This document shows, piece by piece, positions 56,040 through 64,000 of a DNA stretch of 64,000 bases. Position 1 is the stretch's first letter. Every line of letters starts with the position of its first letter. The DNA lies in contig NZ_LQBQ01000001.1 of the NCBI RefSeq assembly GCF_001507595.1, positions 186,001-250,000 of the forward strand, in the 5' to 3' direction. The position numbers and the translations under genes are program-made. The DNA comes from Ruegeria marisrubri (GTDB taxonomy: Bacteria; Pseudomonadota; Alphaproteobacteria; Rhodobacterales; Rhodobacteraceae). The notes beneath the pieces are model-generated. The model ran no database searches, had not been told where the DNA came from, and was given only the letters and a program-made list of their open reading frames with translations.

Positions 56040-56901
56040 CGTAGAGCCCGGCGGCGATGGTGATGCAGATGCCCAGCGCGGCAAGCCCGTCGGGCAGGTC
56101 GCGGAAGATCATCCAGCCGATCAGCGTCGCCACGGGGATTTCCAGGTATTGCATCGGCGCCAGCGTGGCCGAGGGCGCATAGCGCAGCGACCATGTCATC
56201 AGCAGATGCGCGCCGGTGCCCAGCAGGCCGATGCCCAGCAGCAGCCATGCGGTCGCTGCGTCCTGCGGCGCCGCGAAGGACAGTTCGGGCAGGCCGGCGA
56301 AACTGCCGAGGGCCAGCAGGGGCACCAGCACGACCGAGGCCATCACGCCCGAGACGGCCTGCAGCGCGATCGGGTCGGTTTCCTTGGCCATCTGCCGCGT
56401 GACCAGCATGAACAGGGCAAAGACGACGGCGACCAGCAGGGGCAGGAGTGCGGGGTAGCCGACCTCGGCAAAGCTGGGCTTGATGACCAGCAGGGTGCCG
56501 ATGAAACCCACCACGCAGGCGCCGAGGCGGCGGGGGCCGACCTCTTCGCCCAGAACGTATCTGCCCAGAAGAAGCATGATGAAGGGCATGACGAAGGCGA
56601 TGGCCACCGCGTCTGCCAGCGGCAGGTATTGCAGGGCGGTGAACATGGCGCCGATGCCGATGATGTGCAGCCCGGTGCGGATCGCCGCCAGCCGCAGCAT
56701 CCTGCCGCGCATCCGCCACGGCCGGTGGGTCAGCACGATCAGCGGGATCAGGGCCGCGGCCTGCACGGCAAAGCGGACCAGCAGAAGCAGTCCGATGGGC
56801 GTGGTCTGTCCCAACAGTTTCGCGACCGCGTCGCCCAGCGGGGCGAGCACGCAGAAGCCGAGCATCAGCATGATGCCGAGAACGGGGCGGTCCTGGGTCA
56901 T
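55984..56901 (-). CDS. DMT-superfamily (EamA) transporter
   Basis: A 305-residue membrane protein with ten helices in two EamA repeats (FCVLAPLGDAVAKLLG and ATAWLLLGIGLLGTG regions mark them). Such permeases usually export amino acids or metabolites. It is divergent from the downstream methyltransferase gene and converges on thiN with a 56-base overlap. Substrate unknown. Confidence 0.88.
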   Translation of the reverse strand: MTQDRPVLGIMLMLGFCVLAPLGDAVAKLLGQTTPIGLLLLVRFAVQAAALIPLIVLTHRPWRMRGRMLRLAAIRTGLHIIGIGAMFTALQYLPLADAVAIAFVMPFIMLLLGRYVLGEEVGPRRLGACVVGFIGTLLVIKPSFAEVGYPALLPLLVAVVFALFMLVTRQMAKETDPIALQAVSGVMASVVLVPLLALGSFAGLPELSFAAPQDAATAWLLLGIGLLGTGAHLLMTWSLRYAPSATLAPMQYLEIPVATLIGWMIFRDLPDGLAALGICITIAAGLYVILRERANARPAPSETPA

Positions 56902-57035
56902 TGCGGCAGGCTAGTGTGTCCTTGGGGCAGAGGAAAGCGGCTTTGTTGCCGAAACATATCGCAAAATTTCTATCCTACGATGCGTCTGCCGTGCTATCTG
57001 CTGAGGTGGTGAGAGTGAGTGTCGAGAAGAGTTAC

Positions 57036-57848
57036 ATGCCCAACGAAAACAGATTCCATCTGTCCGTCGCTGCTGCGCAAACCTACGAAGCCCAGAATGT
57101 TCCGGCCATGTTCGAACCGCTGGCAGAGCAGACCCTGGCCGCTGTTTCTCTGCCGCCTGCTGCCCGCGTGCTGGACGTGGCCTGTGGCACGGGCATCGTG
57201 GCGCGCAAGCTGGCCGAGCGGCTGGATGCGGCGAGCCGGATCGTCGGGGTGGACGTGAACCCGGCCATGATCGAGGTGGCGCGCAGCCTGTCCGACGTGA
57301 ATGGTCGCAAGATCGAGTTCGTGACCGCCTCGGCCGAGGCGATGCCCTTTGGCGACGGCGAGTTCGATCTGGTCTTCTGCCAGCAGGGGTTGCAGTTCTT
57401 CCCCGATCGGTCTGCGGCGCTGGGCGAGATCCGGCGGGTCATGAGCGCGGGCGGCAAGCTGGTCGTGACATGCTGGGCCGGGGTTCCGCCCCTGTTCAGG
57501 ATCGCCGCCGAGGCCCTGAACCGCCATCTCGGGCCGGCGGCCGCGGAAAAGGCGTTGGAGCCTTTCGTCTGGAACGACGCCGAGCGGATCCGGGGCCTGA
57601 TCGTCGAGGCCGGGTTCCATTGCCCCGATCCCGTCAGGCTGGAGATCGAGCGAAGCCTGCCCGCCACGGCAGAGGCCATCCGCGCCGAGCTGCTGGCGAC
57701 GCCGAACGAGGCGGCCTTGAAGATCGCCGGCGAGGAGGTCATCGGCTGGATGGCCGGCGAAATCCTGTCGGAACTGGCACCCTATGAGCAGGACGGAACG
57801 CTGAAGATTCCCCAGCCCGCGCACCTGTTCCAGGCCGTCGCGATCTGA
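57036..57848 (+). CDS. SAM-dependent methyltransferase (class I)
   Basis: A 270-residue Rossmann-fold methyltransferase: motif [13 protein letters not shown], motif II near [15 protein letters not shown], motif IV-like [13 protein letters not shown]. UbiE/small-molecule type. The start may be the ATG at 57036 (GAGAAGAG upstream) or the GTG at 57015 with GAGGTGG upstream. Substrate unknown; it stands alone between the EamA gene and sdaA. Confidence 0.82.
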   Translation: MPNENRFHLSVAAAQTYEAQNVPAMFEPLAEQTLAAVSLPPAARVLDVACGTGIVARKLAERLDAASRIVGVDVNPAMIEVARSLSDVNGRKIEFVTASAEAMPFGDGEFDLVFCQQGLQFFPDRSAALGEIRRVMSAGGKLVVTCWAGVPPLFRIAAEALNRHLGPAAAEKALEPFVWNDAERIRGLIVEAGFHCPDPVRLEIERSLPATAEAIRAELLATPNEAALKIAGEEVIGWMAGEILSELAPYEQDGTLKIPQPAHLFQAVAI

Positions 57849-57855
57849 GGTCGGC

Positions 57856-59229
57856 TCAGCAGTTCGGCACGTGTACCGCCAGCCCGCCCAGCGAGGTTTC
57901 CTTGTAGTGCTCGTGCATGTCCTGTCCGGTCTGGCGCATAGTCTCGATGCAGGCGTCGAGCGGCACGAAATGTTGCCCATCCCCGCGCAGCGCCAGTGAG
58001 GCCGCCGAAACGGCCTTGATCGCGGCCAGCGCGTTGCGCTCGATGCAGGGCACCTGCACCAGCCCCTTCACCGGATCGCAGGTCATGCCCAGGTGATGTT
58101 CCAGCGCGATCTCGGCGGCGTTTTCCACCTGCTCGGGGGTGCCGCCCATCACTGCGCAAAGACCCGCCGCCGCCATGGCCGAGGCGCTGCCCACCTCGGC
58201 CTGGCAGCCGGCCTCGGCGCCCGAGATCGAGGCGTTGTATTTCACCAGCCCGCCGATGGCGGCGGCGGTCAGCAGGAAATCCTCGACATGGGCCGGGGAG
58301 GCGCCCGGCACATGGTCGAGGTAATAGCGCAGCACCGCCGGCAGCACGCCCGCCGCGCCGTTGGTGGGGGCGGTGACGACCTGGCCCCCGGCGGCGTTTT
58401 CCTCGTTCACCGCCATCGCATAGACGCTCATCCAGTCGTTGATCGTGTGCGGGGCGTTCAGGTTCATGCCGCGTTCGGCCAGCAACTGTTCATGGATCGC
58501 CTTGGCGCGCCGGCGCACGTTGAGGCCGCCGGGCAAGATGCCGTCGGTGCTGAGGCCGCGCTCGATGCAGTTGTTCATCACCTCCCAGATCCGGGCGGTG
58601 CCCTTGGCAAAGCTCTGGGCGCAGCCACGGGCGATCTCGTTGGCGCGTTTCATGTCGGCGATGCTCTTGCCGCTGGTGCGGGCCATTTCCAGCATCTGCG
58701 CGGCGGATTCGAATGGAAAGGGCACCGGCGGGCCGTCATTGGTGTCCTTGCCCTCGGCCAGCTCCTGCTCGGTCAGGACGAAGCCGCCGCCCACCGAGTA
58801 ATAGACCTGCTTGAGGATCACGTCGCCCTGCGCGTCGGTGGCCATCAGGATCATGCCGTTGGCGTGGCCCGGCAGCGCGTGGTCGTAGTCGAAGGTCAGG
58901 TCGGTCTTCGGGTCGAACCTGAGCGTCGGCAGACCGTCAGGCGTGACCGTGTGGGTATCGGCGATGGCGGCCAGCGCGGCCTCGGCCTTTTCGTGGTCGT
59001 AGGTGTCGGGGGTGAACCCGGCCAGCCCGAGGATGGTGGCCCGGTCCGTGGCGTGGCCGACGCCGGTAAAGGCCAGCGAGCCGTGCAGCGAGGCCCTGAG
59101 GCCCGAGAACTCGAAGGGCGAGGCCCGCATCAGGTCGAGAAACCGCGCCCCGGCCACCATCGGACCCATCGTGTGAGAGGAGGACGGGCCGACGCCCACT
59201 TTGAACATGTCGAAGACAGAGAGGAACAT
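57856..59229 (-). CDS. sdaA: L-serine ammonia-lyase (Fe-S type)
   Basis: A 457-residue single-chain serine dehydratase that turns L-serine into pyruvate and ammonia. Both the N-terminal beta domain ([20 protein letters not shown]) and the alpha domain are fused. Three cysteines in [20 protein letters not shown] and VQVPCIERN hold the 4Fe-4S cluster. It converges on the first methyltransferase gene (7 bases apart). Confidence 0.95.
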   Translation of the reverse strand: MFLSVFDMFKVGVGPSSSHTMGPMVAGARFLDLMRASPFEFSGLRASLHGSLAFTGVGHATDRATILGLAGFTPDTYDHEKAEAALAAIADTHTVTPDGLPTLRFDPKTDLTFDYDHALPGHANGMILMATDAQGDVILKQVYYSVGGGFVLTEQELAEGKDTNDGPPVPFPFESAAQMLEMARTSGKSIADMKRANEIARGCAQSFAKGTARIWEVMNNCIERGLSTDGILPGGLNVRRRAKAIHEQLLAERGMNLNAPHTINDWMSVYAMAVNEENAAGGQVVTAPTNGAAGVLPAVLRYYLDHVPGASPAHVEDFLLTAAAIGGLVKYNASISGAEAGCQAEVGSASAMAAAGLCAVMGGTPEQVENAAEIALEHHLGMTCDPVKGLVQVPCIERNALAAIKAVSAASLALRGDGQHFVPLDACIETMRQTGQDMHEHYKETSLGGLAVHVPNC

Positions 59230-59380
59230 CTTGAGTAGCGGAGCCTTCAGCAGAGTTTGCGCGGGTTGTTGTCTTCCTATCTAGGACAGGTCTTGGGGTC
59301 GGAAATCTCCGATTGCGACGTTTCCTATGGGAAACGCGCATTTTTCCGGCATGTTTGGCGGCTGCGGCGCGCGCAGGGCC

Positions 59381-60157
59381 TCAGACCTTGTGGGAAATCC
59401 ACACGAAATGGGTGATCGACATGAAGAAGCGGCCCTGTTCGGCGAGCTTTTCCTGTTCGTGCACCCAAGCTTTCACGTCGTTCGGCGGGAGGTCGGATTT
59501 CTGTCTGGCGTAGGCGGAGATCAGTCGAATCATCAGCGCGGCCAGCCCGTCGGCGCGCAGAACCGTGTCGCAGAAGGTTACCGGCTCGATCCGGTCGGCG
59601 GCAAAACCGCATTCCCTCAGCCGTTCGGGCAGGAGGGCGGGCACGCATCGCTCGGCGAGGTGCCCGTCCCATATCCGCAGCATATGCTCCATCCGGTCGG
59701 GGTGGTCGCTGTGCCAGCACAGCGTGCCCCAGTGCATGTCGCCGATGACGAGGCGGCCGCCGGGGCGAAGGACCCGATGCAACTCGCGCAGGGCCGGGCG
59801 CATGTCGTCGAAATACTCGAATACCTGCAGCGAGACGGCTTTGTCGAACTGCCCGGCATCGAATGGCAGGGCCTCGGCCGCGCCTTCCTCCAAGCGGATA
59901 TTGTCCCGGCCCGCGCAGCGTTCGCGGGCCGAGGACAGCATGTCGTCGCTGGGGTCGATCCCGGTCACCTGACCCTCTGGCCCGACGGCGCGGGACAGTT
60001 CCAGCGCCAGCAAGCCGGTGCCGCATCCAAGATCGAGGATGGACTCTCCGGGAACCGGCGCAAGCGCGTCGAAACAGGCGCGGCGGCGGCGCGATATGTC
60101 GGCGCCGAGATAGGCATTGTCCAGCACCCGGGCCGTGGCTTCGTCAAACTCGAGCAT
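59381..60157 (-). CDS. SAM-dependent methyltransferase (class I)
   Basis: A 258-residue methyltransferase with ILDLGCGTGLLALEL (motif I), VTGIDPSDDMLSSARE (motif II) and FDKAVSLQVFEYF (motif IV). UbiE/ArsM-like. The start at 60157 (MLEFDEATARVLDNA) fits the family; longer frames are not similar. Divergent from rpiA over 125 bases. Its substrate cannot be named. Confidence 0.83.
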   Translation of the reverse strand: MLEFDEATARVLDNAYLGADISRRRRACFDALAPVPGESILDLGCGTGLLALELSRAVGPEGQVTGIDPSDDMLSSARERCAGRDNIRLEEGAAEALPFDAGQFDKAVSLQVFEYFDDMRPALRELHRVLRPGGRLVIGDMHWGTLCWHSDHPDRMEHMLRIWDGHLAERCVPALLPERLRECGFAADRIEPVTFCDTVLRADGLAALMIRLISAYARQKSDLPPNDVKAWVHEQEKLAEQGRFFMSITHFVWISHKV

Positions 60158-60282
60158 TCGGGCATCCTTTGGCCAAGGATAGCAAAATACCGGAACTTGC
60201 GCGAGAAATGCCGCCCGTTCCCCCTCGCGCCGGTGGAACAGTTTGCCTATAAGGGCGCAAAACATGCATTGGAGATGCTGCC

Positions 60283-61071
60283 ATGACCGGAGAGTTGTCG
60301 CCCATCGACCGGGCCAAGTTCGTCGCCGCAAAACGTGCCGCCGACATGGTCGAGGATGGAATGCGCGTGGGGCTGGGCACCGGGTCCACCGCGGCCTGGC
60401 TGGTGCGCTGCCTCGGCGAGATGGTCCGCGACGAGGGGCTGAAGATCCAGGGCGTGCCCACTTCGACGCGCACCGCGGCGCTGGCCCGCGAGGTGGGGAT
60501 CGAGGTCGTCTCGCTGGATCAGGCGGGCTGGCTGGACATCACCATCGACGGGGCCGACGAGTTCGACGGAGACCTGAACCTGATCAAGGGCGGCGGCGGG
60601 GCGCTGTTGCAGGAAAAGATCGTGGCCACCGCCAGCGACCAGATGGTCGTGATCGCCGATGCCGGGAAAGAGGTCGAGACCCTGGGCGCCTACCCGTTGC
60701 CGGTCGAGGTGATTCCGTTCGGCTGGCAGACCACGCGCAAGCTGATCGAGGAAACGCTGGTGTCGATGGATGTGCTGGGCCGGTCGGCGGCGCTGCGGAT
60801 GAATGGCGATGCGCCCTTCGTCACCGACGAGGGCAACCACATCTTGGATCTGCACCTTCAGCGCATCGGCAACCCGCGCCAGCTGGCGCTCGTGCTCAAT
60901 CAGGTGCCGGGCGTGGTTGAAAACGGTCTGTTCATAGATATCTGTGACCGGGTCGTGATCGGGTTCGGCGATGGCCGGGTCGAGGTGCGCGACATCAACG
61001 AGGGAACGATTGAGCATGACCGGGTCGATATGGCGGAGAATGACAACCTGTTCACCGACCTGGCGGATTGA
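60283..61071 (+). CDS. rpiA: Ribose-5-phosphate isomerase A
   Basis: A 262-residue isomerase of the pentose phosphate pathway, interconverting ribose 5-phosphate and ribulose 5-phosphate. GLGTGSTAAWLV holds the phosphate; DGADEFDGDLNLIKGGGGA contains the catalytic Asp/Glu and Lys of the active site. Length is slightly above the E. coli enzyme because of the C-terminal tail. Followed by gor after 11 bases, so they are co-transcribed. Confidence 0.97.
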   Translation: MTGELSPIDRAKFVAAKRAADMVEDGMRVGLGTGSTAAWLVRCLGEMVRDEGLKIQGVPTSTRTAALAREVGIEVVSLDQAGWLDITIDGADEFDGDLNLIKGGGGALLQEKIVATASDQMVVIADAGKEVETLGAYPLPVEVIPFGWQTTRKLIEETLVSMDVLGRSAALRMNGDAPFVTDEGNHILDLHLQRIGNPRQLALVLNQVPGVVENGLFIDICDRVVIGFGDGRVEVRDINEGTIEHDRVDMAENDNLFTDLAD

Positions 61072-61082
61072 GGAAGACCTGC

Positions 61083-62441
61083 ATGAGCTTTGATTATGAT
61101 CTGTTCGTCATCGGCGGAGGCTCCGGCGGTGTCCGGGCGGCGCGCGTCGCGGCCGGAGAGACCGGCGCCAAGGTGGCGCTGGCCGAGGAGGACCGGTATG
61201 GCGGCACCTGCGTGATCCGGGGCTGCGTGCCGAAAAAGCTCATGGTCTTTGCCTCGGAATATTCCGGCATGGTCGAGGATGCGCGCTCTTACGGCTGGGA
61301 CATCAAGCCGGGCGATTTCAACTGGGGCACGTTCAGGGGCAAGCTGCATGCCGAGCTGGACCGGCTGGAAGGTGTCTATCGCAACATCCTGAAGAACAAC
61401 GGGGTCGAAAGCTTTGACCAGCGGGCGAAACTGGTCGATCCGCATACGGTCGAGCTGGCCGACGGCACCCGCAAGACGGCCAAGCACATCCTGATCGCCA
61501 CCGGCGGGCGCCCGGTGGTGCCCGAGTTTCCGGGCTCGGACCTGGCGATCACCTCGAACGAGATCTTCCACTTGGAGAAGCTGCCCGAGACCATGCTGAT
61601 CGTGGGCGGCGGCTACATCGCCTGCGAGTTTGCCGGGATCATGAACGGCATGGGCGTCAAGACCACCCAGTTCTATCGCGGCGCGCAGATCCTGCGCGGT
61701 TTCGACGACGAGGCGCGCGGGCTGATCTGCGAAGAGATGTGCCAGAACGGCGTCGACGTGCATCTGGGCACCAACGTGCTGGAGATGGCGCGCGAGGGCG
61801 ACAGGATCCGGGTCAAGGCGACCAACGGCACCGAGCGGCTGTTCGACGTGGTGATGTATGCCACCGGCCGGGCGCCGAACGCGGATGATCTGGGGCTCGA
61901 GGCGCTGGGCGTCGAGCGGGGCCGCAAGGGCGAGATCATCGTGGATGAATACAGCCAGACGGCGGTGCCCTCGATCTATGCCATCGGCGACGTGACCGAC
62001 CGGGTGAACCTGACGCCGGTCGCCATCCGCGAGGGAATGGCTTTCGTCGAGACCGTGTTCAAGGGCAACCCCACGCCGGTGGATCACGAGCTGATCCCGA
62101 CCGCGATTTTCACCCAGCCCGAGATGGGCACCGTGGGGCTGAGCGAGGAAGCCGCCGCCGAGCAGGAGCCGATCGAGGTCTATGCGACCTCGTTCAAGCC
62201 GATGCAGCAGTCTTTTGCCGGGCGTTCGCAACGGGTGCTGATGAAGCTGATCGTCAGCAAGGCGACCCGCAAGGTCCTGGGCTGCCACATCGTGGCGCCG
62301 GGGGCGGGCGAGATGATCCAGCTGGCCGGAATCGCGGTCAAGATGGGCGCGACCAAGGAAGATTTCGACCGGACCGTGGCCGTGCATCCGGTGATGGCCG
62401 AGGAACTGGTCACCATGCGGCATCCCGTGCGCAGTGCTTGA
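61083..62441 (+). CDS. gor: Glutathione-disulfide reductase
   Basis: A 452-residue flavoprotein that reduces oxidised glutathione with NADPH. FAD motif VIGGGSGGVRAARVAA, redox-active pair in GGTCVIRGCVPKKLM, NAD(P) motif IVGGGYIACEFAGIM, central FAD motif YAIGDVTD, and the C-terminal catalytic His-Glu in VHPVMAEELVTM. The start at 61083 has GAGGAAGACC before it. It shares a transcript with rpiA, tying NADPH supply to redox repair (inference). Confidence 0.95.
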   Translation: MSFDYDLFVIGGGSGGVRAARVAAGETGAKVALAEEDRYGGTCVIRGCVPKKLMVFASEYSGMVEDARSYGWDIKPGDFNWGTFRGKLHAELDRLEGVYRNILKNNGVESFDQRAKLVDPHTVELADGTRKTAKHILIATGGRPVVPEFPGSDLAITSNEIFHLEKLPETMLIVGGGYIACEFAGIMNGMGVKTTQFYRGAQILRGFDDEARGLICEEMCQNGVDVHLGTNVLEMAREGDRIRVKATNGTERLFDVVMYATGRAPNADDLGLEALGVERGRKGEIIVDEYSQTAVPSIYAIGDVTDRVNLTPVAIREGMAFVETVFKGNPTPVDHELIPTAIFTQPEMGTVGLSEEAAAEQEPIEVYATSFKPMQQSFAGRSQRVLMKLIVSKATRKVLGCHIVAPGAGEMIQLAGIAVKMGATKEDFDRTVAVHPVMAEELVTMRHPVRSA

Positions 62442-62514
62442 TTTGCACCGGCCGGGATACAGGTTAGAACTAACGCCGTGATCACACGGGCTGAATGAAA
62501 AGGAAAGAGAACAT

Positions 62515-63654
62515 ATGGCGGGCAACAGCGGTGGCCCCTGGGGGGGCGGAGGTTCTTCCGGAGGAGGAAACAAGGGCGGTGGCGGAGGCGGACGGCGTCC
62601 GCCCGAGGGTGACGGCCCGCAGATCCCCGAGATCGACGAGCTGGTGAAAAAGGGCCAGGAGCAGCTGCGCGTGCTGATGGGCGGGCGCGGCGGTGGCGGG
62701 CGCGGCGGTGATGGCCGCGGCGCCGGCGGCGGTGGCCCCATCTTTACCCGCGGAACCGTGACCTTGGGTCTGCTGGTGGCCGCGGGCCTGTGGGCGGCGG
62801 CCAGTTTCTATACCGTCAAACCCGAAGAACAGTCGGTCGAGTTGTTCCTGGGCGAGTTCTCGGCCATCGGGCAGCCGGGTCTGAACTTTGCCCCGTGGCC
62901 CTTCGTGACCGCCGAGGTGATCCCGGTCACCCGCGAACAGACCGAGGACATGGGCGGCAATCGCGGCACCCATGACGGCCTGATGCTGACCGGAGACGAG
63001 AACGTGGTCGATGTCGATTACCAGGTGGTATGGAACATCTCGGACCCGGCCAAGTTCCTGTTCAACCTGCGCGATCCGCGTCCGACCATCCGGGCGGTTT
63101 CGGAATCGGCCATGCGCGAGATCATCGCCCAGTCGGAACTGGCGCCGATCCTGAACCGTGACCGCGGCATCATCGCCGATCGGCTGCAGGAGCTGATCCA
63201 GCAGACACTGGACAGCTATGATTCCGGCGTGAACATCATCCGTGTGAACTTTGACAAGGCGGACCCGCCGCAGGAAGTCATCGCGGCCTTCCGCGACGTT
63301 CAGGCCGCCGCGCAGGAACGTGACCGTCTGCAGAACGTGGCCGATGCCTATGCCAACCGGGTGCTCGCCGAGGCGCGCGGTGAGGCAGCGCAGATCCTGG
63401 AAGAGGCCGAGGCCTACCGGGCGCAGCAGGTCAACGAGGCGCGCGGTGAGGCCAGCCGCTTCAACGCGGTTCTCGAGGAATATCTGAAAGCGCCCGACGT
63501 GACGCGCAAGCGTCTGTATCTGGAGCGGATGGAGCAGGTTCTGAGCGAAGTGGACAAGGTCATTCTGGACGAGAGCGGCGACTCCGGTCAGGGCGTCGTG
63601 CCTTACCTTCCGCTGAATGAGCTGCGCCGCAACACCACCGAAGGGAGCAACTGA
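62515..63654 (+). CDS. hflK: FtsH-associated SPFH protein HflK
   Basis: A 379-residue membrane protein with a Gly-rich cytoplasmic start (1-75), one membrane helix (about 80-98), an SPFH/prohibitin domain (about 100-290) and a coiled coil with AEARGEAAQILEEAEAYRAQ. With HflC it forms a large periplasmic cage around the FtsH protease. AAGGAAAGAG precedes the ATG. Its stop overlaps the hflC start (TGATG). Confidence 0.95.
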   Translation: MAGNSGGPWGGGGSSGGGNKGGGGGGRRPPEGDGPQIPEIDELVKKGQEQLRVLMGGRGGGGRGGDGRGAGGGGPIFTRGTVTLGLLVAAGLWAAASFYTVKPEEQSVELFLGEFSAIGQPGLNFAPWPFVTAEVIPVTREQTEDMGGNRGTHDGLMLTGDENVVDVDYQVVWNISDPAKFLFNLRDPRPTIRAVSESAMREIIAQSELAPILNRDRGIIADRLQELIQQTLDSYDSGVNIIRVNFDKADPPQEVIAAFRDVQAAAQERDRLQNVADAYANRVLAEARGEAAQILEEAEAYRAQQVNEARGEASRFNAVLEEYLKAPDVTRKRLYLERMEQVLSEVDKVILDESGDSGQGVVPYLPLNELRRNTTEGSN

Positions 63655-64000
63655 TGCGTAAAACGACATTTCTTCTGCCGGTGCTGGTGATCGCCATCGT
63701 CGTGGGCCTGTCGTCCATCTTCATCGTGGACGAGCGTGAAAAGGCGCTGGTGCTGCAATTCGGCCGTGTCGTGACCGTGAAGGAAGAGCCGGGTCTGGGC
63801 TTCAAGATCCCGCTGATCCAGGAAGTGGTGCGCTATGACGACCGCATCCTGTCCATAGACGTCGAGCCTCTGGAAGTCACGCCGCTGGATGACCGCCGCC
63901 TGGTGGTCGATGCCTTCGCCCGCTACCGCATCTCGGATGTGGAGCAGTTCCGTCAGGCCGTCGGCGTCGGCGGCATTCCGGTTGCCGAGGACCGTCTGGA
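63654..64000 (+). CDS. hflC: FtsH-associated SPFH protein HflC, N-terminal part
   Basis: The first 115 codons of hflC, cut by the window end. One membrane helix (about 5-25, FLLPVLVIAIVVGLSSIFIV) then the SPFH domain (EREKALVLQFGRVV, GLGFKIPLIQEVVRYDDRIL). It is the partner of HflK and is translationally coupled to it. Confidence 0.95.
   Translation, partial: MRKTTFLLPVLVIAIVVGLSSIFIVDEREKALVLQFGRVVTVKEEPGLGFKIPLIQEVVRYDDRILSIDVEPLEVTPLDDRRLVVDAFARYRISDVEQFRQAVGVGGIPVAEDRL

Noticed and set aside
59317-59334. Hairpin CGTTTCC / GGAAACG followed by ATTTTT as a terminator
   Set aside because: The T-rich side points along the plus strand, where no gene ends upstream; for the minus-strand methyltransferase the following sequence lacks T. 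Could be a regulatory hairpin of sdaA but unsupported.

Overview
The window looks like a chromosomal segment of a marine roseobacter-type alphaproteobacterium (Rhodobacteraceae). The evidence is the high GC content with strong third-position GC bias, the tolC / popZ-like gene pair, a phaZ-phaC-phaP-phaR polyhydroxyalkanoate cluster of the Rhodobacter/Paracoccus type, several small proteins I know only from this family (DUF6280-, DUF2842- and DUF6151-like), and a recurrent intergenic motif ending in CCAGATGAAG. I see no rRNA, tRNA, CRISPR array, insertion sequence, prophage or conjugative module. Coding density is very high and no gene-free stretch exceeds 300 bases (the longest, 8626-8897, carries two hairpins and no gene).

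Layout. 1-8.6 kb: the end of tolC, a PopZ-like polar-scaffold candidate, cobQ, a DUF6280 protein, efp, an ABC membrane domain without ATPase next to a periplasmic adaptor, ygfZ, a glycosyltransferase and an unknown membrane protein. 8.9-24.2 kb: an AT-rich HNH-like gene behind parE, an epoxide-hydrolase-like protein, ppk2, a MATE exporter, aminotransferase, XRE and MarR regulators, sdhE, thyX, a cold-shock protein, and a four-gene bufferin-type operon (bufA-bufB-bufC-doxX) for an MNIO-modified, probably metal-binding peptide. 24.4-35.4 kb: thrS, three translationally coupled genes (two hydrolases and an M15-like protein), then the PHA cluster with an adenylate cyclase gene inserted between phaP and phaR.

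35.5-45.2 kb: a minus-strand block that looks like one amine/polyamine module: a His/Arg-type ABC importer, two gamma-glutamylamide-synthetase-like glutamine synthetases, a class-I amidotransferase, a gamma-glutamylputrescine-oxidase-like flavoenzyme and a DegT-type aminotransferase. A palindrome ATTTGATCAAAT occurs in front of two of its transcription units and, degenerate, in front of the transporter. 45.3-64 kb: a tandem terB pair with a PhnD-like protein, pyrG, secG, a cobalt-type nitrile hydratase operon, purA, a large acidic repeat protein, thiamine pyrophosphokinase, a DMT permease, two methyltransferases, sdaA, rpiA-gor and hflK-hflC (hflC cut by the window end).

The most informative signals are regulatory. 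Two PhaR-type operators form a perfect inverted repeat before phaP, with look-alikes before phaR. The shared palindrome links the amine genes. A perfect 9-bp inverted repeat lies before the bufferin operon, and a hairpin buries the ribosome-binding site of the adenylate cyclase. I did not find an obviously unprecedented multi-gene system. The best candidates for follow-up are the amine regulon, the bufferin operon, the ATPase-less ABC/adaptor pair and the AT-rich HNH-like gene.
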